A program made the translations under genes and the position numbers. The notes under the pieces are model-generated. The model was not told where the DNA came from, did no database searches, and saw nothing but the letters and a program-made list of their open reading frames with translations. Source: Nocardioides panzhihuensis (GTDB lineage Bacteria; Actinomycetota; Actinomycetes; Propionibacteriales; Nocardioidaceae). From it: DNA of 64,000 bases. Below, in pieces: positions 59,337-64,000 of this stretch. Numbering within the stretch: the first letter of the stretch is position 1; the number at the start of each line of letters is the position of its first letter. The DNA lies in assembly GCF_013408335.1 (NCBI RefSeq), contig NZ_JACBZR010000001.1, positions 2,418,001-2,482,000 of the forward strand. Direction: 5' to 3'.

Positions 59337-61100
59337 CTACAGGTACTGACCCGTGTTGGAGACCTGCTCGATGGAACGGCCGGGCTCGGTGCCCTGCTTG
59401 CCGGTGATGAGCGTGCGGATGAAGACGATCCGCTCGCCCTTCTTGCCGGAGATGCGGGCCCAGTCGTCGGGGTTGGTGGTGTTGGGGAGGTCCTCGTTCT
59501 CCTTGAACTCGTCCACGCAGGCCTGGAGCAGATGCTGCACCCGCAGGCCCTTCTGGTTCTGGTCCTGCTTGGAGTCGAGGAAGTCCTTGATGGCCATCTT
59601 CTTGGCCCGGTCGACGATGTTCTGGATCATCGCGCCGGAGTTGAAGTCCTTGAAGTAGAGGATCTCCTTGTCACCGTTGGCGTAGGTGACCTCCAGGAAG
59701 CGGTTCTCCTCGGACTCGGTGTACATCCGCTCGACGGTGGTGCGGATGAGGCCGTCGACGGTCGCCTGACGGTCGCCACCGAACTCGGCGACGTCGCCGG
59801 GGTGCAGGGGCAGGTCGGGCACGAGGTACTTCGTGAAGATGTCGCGAGCGCCCTCGGCGTCGGGACGCTCGATCTTGATCTTCACGTCGAGCCGGCCCGG
59901 GCGCAGAATCGCCGGGTCGATCATGTCCTCACGGTTGGAGGCACCGATGACCAGGACGTTCTCCAGGGCCTCGACACCGTCGATCTCGGAGAGGAGCTGC
60001 GGCACGATCGTGTTCTCGACGTCGGAGGAGACGCCGGAGCCACGCGTGCGGAACAGGGAGTCCATCTCGTCGAAGAAGACGATCACCGGGGTGCCGGCCG
60101 CGGCCTTCTCACGAGCACGCTGGAAGACCAGGCGGATGTGGCGCTCGGTCTCGCCGACGTACTTGTTGAGAAGCTCGGGGCCCTTGATGTTGAGGAAGTA
60201 GGACTTCCCGTCAGCACCGGTCTTGGCGGCGACCTTCTTCGCCAGGCTGTTGGCGACAGCCTTCGCGATCAGGGTCTTTCCGCAGCCCGGAGGGCCGTAG
60301 AGCAGCACTCCCTTGGGCGGCTTGAGCCGGTGCTCGATGAAGAGCTCGGGATAGAGGTAGGGAAGCTCGACCGCGTCCTGGATCTGCTCGATCTGGCCGG
60401 CGAGGCCACCGATCGACTCGTAGGCGATGTCGGGCACCTCCTCCAGGACGAGCTCCTCGACCTCGGACTTCGGGACCTTCTCATAGACATAGCCGCTGCG
60501 TGGCTCCAGAAGAAGTGAGTCGCCAGCACGGAGGGTCTCGTTGAGAAGTGGGTCGGCGAGACGTACGACTCGCTCTTCGTCGGCGTTGGCGATGACCAGG
60601 ACGCGCTCGCCGTCGGCGAGCAGCTCCTTGAACATCACGACCTCGCCGACCTTCTCGTACTCCATCGCGGCGACGACGTTGAGCGCCTCGTTGAGCATGA
60701 CCTCCTGGCCATAGCGCAGCTCGTCGAGGTCGACGTTGGGCGATGCGGTCACCCGGAGCTTGCGCCCACCGGTGAACACGTCGATCGAGTCGTCCTCGTT
60801 GCGCTCCAGGAATGTGCCGAAACCTGCTGGCGGCTGTGCCAGCCGGTCGACCTCTTCCTTCAGCTTGATGATCTGGTCGCGGGCGTCCCGAAGCGTCACG
60901 GTGAGTCGCTCGTTCTGCGACGTCACGGCGGCCAGGGAGCGCTGCGCGTCTGCGAGCCTCGCCTCCAGGCCACGCGAAGATCCGGGCATCTCGGTCAGCC
61001 TGTGCCGCAGGTCGGTCACCTCAGCTTCGAGGAAACGGACATGACTCTCGAGCTCCTCGGGGCTGCGCCCCTCGGACTGGAATCCATCGGATGTCGACAT
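59337..61100 (-). CDS. mpa: Proteasome-associated AAA+ ATPase (Mpa/ARC)
   Basis: 587 residues; ATG 61100 has AGGAGG at 7 nt. The N-terminal coiled coil (about 12-88) binds pupylated substrates; tandem OB domains (about 95-225) follow; the AAA+ module has Walker A GPPGCGKT (269-276), Walker [13 protein letters not shown] and [20 protein letters not shown]. The C-terminus SNTGQYL docks into the 20S proteasome. The protein unfolds Pup-tagged substrates. It is intact, although its last 90 bp are the site of the repeats. The usual downstream dop-pup-prcBA genes are not in the window. Confidence 0.96.
   Translation of the reverse strand: MSTSDGFQSEGRSPEELESHVRFLEAEVTDLRHRLTEMPGSSRGLEARLADAQRSLAAVTSQNERLTVTLRDARDQIIKLKEEVDRLAQPPAGFGTFLERNEDDSIDVFTGGRKLRVTASPNVDLDELRYGQEVMLNEALNVVAAMEYEKVGEVVMFKELLADGERVLVIANADEERVVRLADPLLNETLRAGDSLLLEPRSGYVYEKVPKSEVEELVLEEVPDIAYESIGGLAGQIEQIQDAVELPYLYPELFIEHRLKPPKGVLLYGPPGCGKTLIAKAVANSLAKKVAAKTGADGKSYFLNIKGPELLNKYVGETERHIRLVFQRAREKAAAGTPVIVFFDEMDSLFRTRGSGVSSDVENTIVPQLLSEIDGVEALENVLVIGASNREDMIDPAILRPGRLDVKIKIERPDAEGARDIFTKYLVPDLPLHPGDVAEFGGDRQATVDGLIRTTVERMYTESEENRFLEVTYANGDKEILYFKDFNSGAMIQNIVDRAKKMAIKDFLDSKQDQNQKGLRVQHLLQACVDEFKENEDLPNTTNPDDWARISGKKGERIVFIRTLITGKQGTEPGRSIEQVSNTGQYL
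59338..59427 (-). repeat. ATPase 3' end, reference copy of the direct repeat
   Basis: The last 90 bp of the functional ATPase gene, encoding the end through [11 protein letters not shown] and the TAG stop (the repeat begins at its second base). Copies A, B and C match this segment. All four are on the minus strand, as expected for repeated integration into one gene end. Confidence 0.9.
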
Positions 61101-61249
61101 CAGCACACCTCCTCTACTCCCTCGACCCTACAAGGGTGAGGGGTGGGAGAGGTGAAGGATTTACCGGTGTTGGACACATTCGCTCGACTTCTGCCGAGTT
61201 CGTGTCGACCCGTGGCACGTCGGAATATCTGGACCGACGCGGAGCGGAC

Positions 61250-62239
61250 TCAGTCCAGGTCGCTGCCGACCTCGGGGAGCACCTCGGCGACAGGCTCCGG
61301 AGCGGGCATGTCGGCCGGGCGCGGGCCCGTGTAGTCAGGTCCGTACGCCCCGGGGGCAGGCCGCCGCGTCTTGCGAGGCGCGCGCTGGCCGGGGGCGAGC
61401 TTTCTGGCGGTCACCAGGAAGGCGGTGTGGCCGATCATCTTGTGACCCGGCCGGACCGCGAGGCCCTCGACGTGCCAGTCGCGCACCAGCGACTCCCAGG
61501 CCTGCGGCTCGGTGAACCCGCCGTGGGCGCGGACCGTCTCGACGAAGCGGGACAGCTGGGTGGTGGTCGCGACGTAGGCGCAGACCATGCCGCCCGGGTA
61601 GAGCGCGTCAGCGGTGGCGTCGATGCACTCCCACGGAGCGAGCATGTCGAGGATCAGTCGGTCGCAGCGGATCTGCTGGCGCGGGAGCTCCTCCTGGAGG
61701 TCGCCGAGGTTGAGCGACCAGTTGGGGTGCGTCTCCCCCGCCGGCGTGCCGAAGAACTGGTCGACGTTCTTGCGGGCGACCTCGGCGAACTCCTCGCGAC
61801 GCTCGAAGGAGGTCACTTTGCCGTAGGGTCCGACCGCGCGCAGCAGGGAGCAGGTCAGGGCACCGGAGCCGACCCCGGCCTCGACCACGGAGGCGCCGGG
61901 GAAGATGTCGGCCATGGCGACGATCTGGGCGGCGTCCTTGGGGTAGACGACGGCGGCACCACGCGGCATGGAGACGACGAACTCGCTCAGCAGCGGACGG
62001 AAGACCAGGTACTCACCGCCGGTGGAGGCGGTGACCGTGAAGCCCTCTTCGCGGCCGATCAGCTCGTCGTGATCGATGTGGCCCTTGTTGGAGAAGAAGC
62101 GCTTGCCGGCGACGAGCTCGAAGTTGTGGCGGCGACCCTTGGTGTCGGTCAGCCGCACCCATTCGCCCTCACGAAGCGGCCCTCGGTGCACGCCCGCTCG
62201 GGCCTCTACCGGAATGTCTGGGATATCAGCGCTTGACAC
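61250..62239 (-). CDS. trmI: tRNA (adenine58-N1)-methyltransferase
   Basis: 329 residues from GTG 62239. The N-terminal beta domain (FELVAGKRFFSNKGHIDHDELIG) precedes a SAM-dependent Rossmann domain with VVEAGVGSGALTCSLL (about residue 115), FERREEFAEVARKN and LDMLAPWECID. The C-terminal tail is Pro-rich and basic. It methylates A58 in the T loop of tRNAs as a tetramer. It precedes the proteasome ATPase gene, the normal actinobacterial order. Confidence 0.93.
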   Translation of the reverse strand: MSSADIPDIPVEARAGVHRGPLREGEWVRLTDTKGRRHNFELVAGKRFFSNKGHIDHDELIGREEGFTVTASTGGEYLVFRPLLSEFVVSMPRGAAVVYPKDAAQIVAMADIFPGASVVEAGVGSGALTCSLLRAVGPYGKVTSFERREEFAEVARKNVDQFFGTPAGETHPNWSLNLGDLQEELPRQQIRCDRLILDMLAPWECIDATADALYPGGMVCAYVATTTQLSRFVETVRAHGGFTEPQAWESLVRDWHVEGLAVRPGHKMIGHTAFLVTARKLAPGQRAPRKTRRPAPGAYGPDYTGPRPADMPAPEPVAEVLPEVGSDLD

Positions 62240-62287
62240 CCGCCGAGGTTATCGGTTTCCCGGGCCAACCCGGCAAACCGCGATCTC

Positions 62288-63457
62288 CTATGCGCCCGCG
62301 CGGAAGGCGGCGTCGACGTCGGAGGTGACCAGTACGCCGTAGATCGAGCCGTCCGGCTCGACCAGGAGGTATTCGGGCGCTGGTGCCTTCGAGATCGCCT
62401 GGATGAGCTCCTCGCCGTCGATGTCGGCCGGGAGGGTGAGGCCCTCCTCGAGCTGGCGGGTGACCGTCGAGGTGGCCATCCACGGGCGGCGGTCCTCCGG
62501 CGTCGCCAGCAGCGCGCCCTCGTGCACGAGACCGATCGGCTCGCCGCCGCTGGTCACAGTGACGATGCTGCCGGCCTCGGCCTCGTGGGCGCGGCGCACG
62601 GCCTCGGAGAGCGGGAGGTCGGCGGGCACGGCCAGGGTGCGGCGGGCGAGGTCGCGGGCGACGAGGAGCGGGAGCCGGAGGCGTACCTTCGCCGACGTGA
62701 TCGCCGCGGAGGCACCGCTCCAGAGGAAGACGCCGAGGATGACGGCGACGACGTAGCTCGTGAGGCGCGGCTCGATACCGAGGATCTGGCCCTGGATGAA
62801 GGGCCACAGCAGCACGACGAACGAGAGCACCCGCCCGGCCCAGCCGGCGACGATGCTGCCGCGGTTGATGTTGCCGGTTGCGCTCCATACGCCCGCCTTG
62901 AGCATCCGGCCGCCGTCGAGGGGCAGGCCGGGGACGAGGTTGAGCACGCCCACCAGGAGGTTGATGACCCACAGGCCTGTGACGAACAGCCCGATCAGAC
63001 CGTCGGGGGTGAGGAAGGAGACGCCGAAGGCGGCCGCGGCGACGGCGAGCGAGGCCAACGGCCCCACGACGGCGATCCAGAACTCGTGGGCGGGCTTCTT
63101 CGCCTCGCTCTCCACGGCGGTCGCGCCACCCAGGAAGTGGAGCATGATCGCACCCACGGGGTAGCCCAGTCGCCTGGCGACGACCGCGTGCGCCGCCTCG
63201 TGCAGCAGCACCGCGCCGTAGAGGACGATCGCGAACGCGAAGCCCGCCACGTACGCCAACCAGCCCAGGCCCGGCTCCGCGGCATCGATCTGCGGCGCCA
63301 TCACCCAGGCGATCAGCGCCGCGATGAGGAACCAGGACGGAGTCACCAGGACGGCACTGCCCGCGATGGAGCCGACCTTGATCGTGCCCGGGACGCGGGG
63401 GGTGGGCGCCGCTTCGACCGGCTTGTCGCCGTCGGGGCGTGGGTCGGGGTCTGCCAC
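62288..63457 (-). CDS. M50 site-2-type membrane metalloprotease with CBS domains
   Basis: 389 residues from GTG 63457, chosen because longer versions overlap the divergent nuclease gene. Six or so membrane helices carry the zinc site HEAAH (86-90) and the NLVPGLPLDGGRML motif. The C-terminal 130 residues are a CBS pair (LSEAVRRAHEAEAGSIVTV onwards). The family performs intramembrane proteolysis. It is conserved beside the tRNA methyltransferase in actinobacteria. Confidence 0.9.
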   Translation of the reverse strand: MADPDPRPDGDKPVEAAPTPRVPGTIKVGSIAGSAVLVTPSWFLIAALIAWVMAPQIDAAEPGLGWLAYVAGFAFAIVLYGAVLLHEAAHAVVARRLGYPVGAIMLHFLGGATAVESEAKKPAHEFWIAVVGPLASLAVAAAAFGVSFLTPDGLIGLFVTGLWVINLLVGVLNLVPGLPLDGGRMLKAGVWSATGNINRGSIVAGWAGRVLSFVVLLWPFIQGQILGIEPRLTSYVVAVILGVFLWSGASAAITSAKVRLRLPLLVARDLARRTLAVPADLPLSEAVRRAHEAEAGSIVTVTSGGEPIGLVHEGALLATPEDRRPWMATSTVTRQLEEGLTLPADIDGEELIQAISKAPAPEYLLVEPDGSIYGVLVTSDVDAAFRAGA

Positions 63458-63545
63458 GTTCCGAGCGTACTTGAGCGGCGGTTGCGGGGCGGCGCCGACC
63501 CGGTGGTCGACGATTGTGTCGGTGCCTGCCAATAGTGTCGCTCTC

Positions 63546-64000
63546 ATGAGCACCTCACCAGCCGATGCGCAGTCGACCCCGGTCGACGGCGTCAACGTGC
63601 TGGGCTCGCTCTCGCCGAGCCGCGCGAGCGACTTCACCTCGTGCCCGCTGCTCTACCGGTTCCGCACCATCGACCGGCTCCCCGAGCCGCCCTCGGAGGC
63701 GGCCGCGCGCGGGACCGTGGTGCACAAGGTGCTCGAGGACCTCTTCGACCTGCCCGCTCCCGAGCGCACGCCCCGGCAGGCGAGGTCGATGGTGGAGCAG
63801 GCATGGGAGGACGTACGCAGCCTCGACCCGTCGCTGGCGACGCTGTTCACCTCGGGGGCCGACGGTGCGGAGGAGGGCTGGCTGGACTCGTGCCGCCAGG
63901 TGCTGCGGCGCTACTTCGACCTGGAGGACCCGCGCCGCCTCGAACCTGCCGAGCGCGAGCACTACGTGGAGGCGCTGCTCGACTCCAAGCTGCTCCTGCG
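63546..64000 (+). CDS. RecB-family PD-(D/E)XK nuclease, 3' end outside window
   Basis: The first 151 residues are visible, from ATG 63546. SPSRASDFTSCPLLYRFRTIDRLPEPPSEAAARGTVVHKVLEDLFDLP is the hallmark N-terminal part of RecB-like exonucleases, including the Cys of the CxxxF pattern and the RGTxVHxxLE helix. The catalytic core lies beyond the window. Divergent from the M50 protease as usual at this locus. Confidence 0.88.
   Translation, partial: MSTSPADAQSTPVDGVNVLGSLSPSRASDFTSCPLLYRFRTIDRLPEPPSEAAARGTVVHKVLEDLFDLPAPERTPRQARSMVEQAWEDVRSLDPSLATLFTSGADGAEEGWLDSCRQVLRRYFDLEDPRRLEPAEREHYVEALLDSKLLL

Larger units (their letters stand above)
45180..59427. mobile_element. Island 3: iac-like auxin catabolism island
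   Basis: A segment of about 14.2 kb between core copy C and the functional ATPase end. It contains a full iac-like gene set with its own two-component system, four promoters sharing one operator, a transporter and an esterase. No integrase is present. Boundaries are inferred from the direct repeats. Confidence 0.55.

Noticed and set aside
61159..61175. Sequence ACCGGTGTTGGACAC upstream of the ATPase gene resembling the repeat core
   Set aside because: The match is short and interrupted, on the wrong side of the gene, and consistent with chance.
1..64000. CRISPR arrays, tRNA genes, rRNA genes, riboswitches
   Set aside because: No regularly spaced short repeats, cloverleaf-like segments with CCA-type ends, or known riboswitch cores were noticed on either strand by eye.

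Overview
The window is high-GC DNA from an actinobacterium. The clearest marker is a complete Pup-proteasome ATPase gene (Mpa/ARC) ending in the proteasome-docking tail GQYL, followed by tRNA m1A58 methyltransferase, an M50 protease and a RecB-type nuclease. This is the usual gene order of that chromosomal locus. A Nocardioides-like member of the Propionibacteriales is my best guess, but that is inference. No tRNA, rRNA, CRISPR array, transposase or integrase was seen.

The main structural finding is that the 3' end of the ATPase gene occurs four times in direct orientation: the functional end at 59338-59427 and extra copies at 22385-22474 (about 90 bp, one mismatch), 42216-42304 (one deletion, one mismatch) and 45180-45206 (27-bp core only). 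Each copy is followed 15-20 nt downstream by its own hairpin terminator. The copies divide the left part of the window into segments that look like genomic islands stacked at one attachment site. The expected downstream neighbours (dop, pup, prcB, prcA) are absent.

Region by region. (1) 1-14510: membrane protein pair, an HxlR regulator facing an NmrA-type reductase, an amino-acid-type binding protein, a decayed acetyltransferase, a PucR regulator, and a peptide ABC transporter operon with a fused permease-ATPase and a fused S9 peptidase/beta-lactamase-type hydrolase. (2) 14714-22206: a TetR-controlled catabolic operon (amidase, broken hydrolase, CoA ligase, esterase, SCP-x-type thiolase, dehydrogenase) ending in a cut-off reading frame next to the first repeat. 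(3) 22385-42304: an island for folate-dependent O-demethylation, with three LigM/DesA-like demethylases, MetF-, PurU-, FolP- and FolD-type folate enzymes, an aromatic-acid transporter, an extradiol dioxygenase, a fumarylacetoacetase-family hydrolase, an amidohydrolase, acetoacetyl-CoA synthetase and two AraC regulators. (4) 42216-45206: a 3-kb segment with a lipoprotein and a SUKH-domain protein. (5) 45180-59338: an island very like the iac cluster for indole-3-acetic acid breakdown (A-B-C-D-E-F in order, plus flavin reductase and amidase), with a PAS histidine kinase, a FixJ/NarL-type regulator, an MHS transporter, a SnoaL-like protein and a tannase-family esterase. Four promoters in this island share a dyad operator near TAGGGGAAATCCTCA at a fixed distance from a TASSGT -10 box. 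(6) 59337-64000: the conserved chromosomal locus.

Together the islands give a soil or rhizosphere actinobacterium separate modules for methoxylated aromatics, for auxin and for amide or peptide substrates. Substrates are inferred from families and gene order and are not shown by the sequence.
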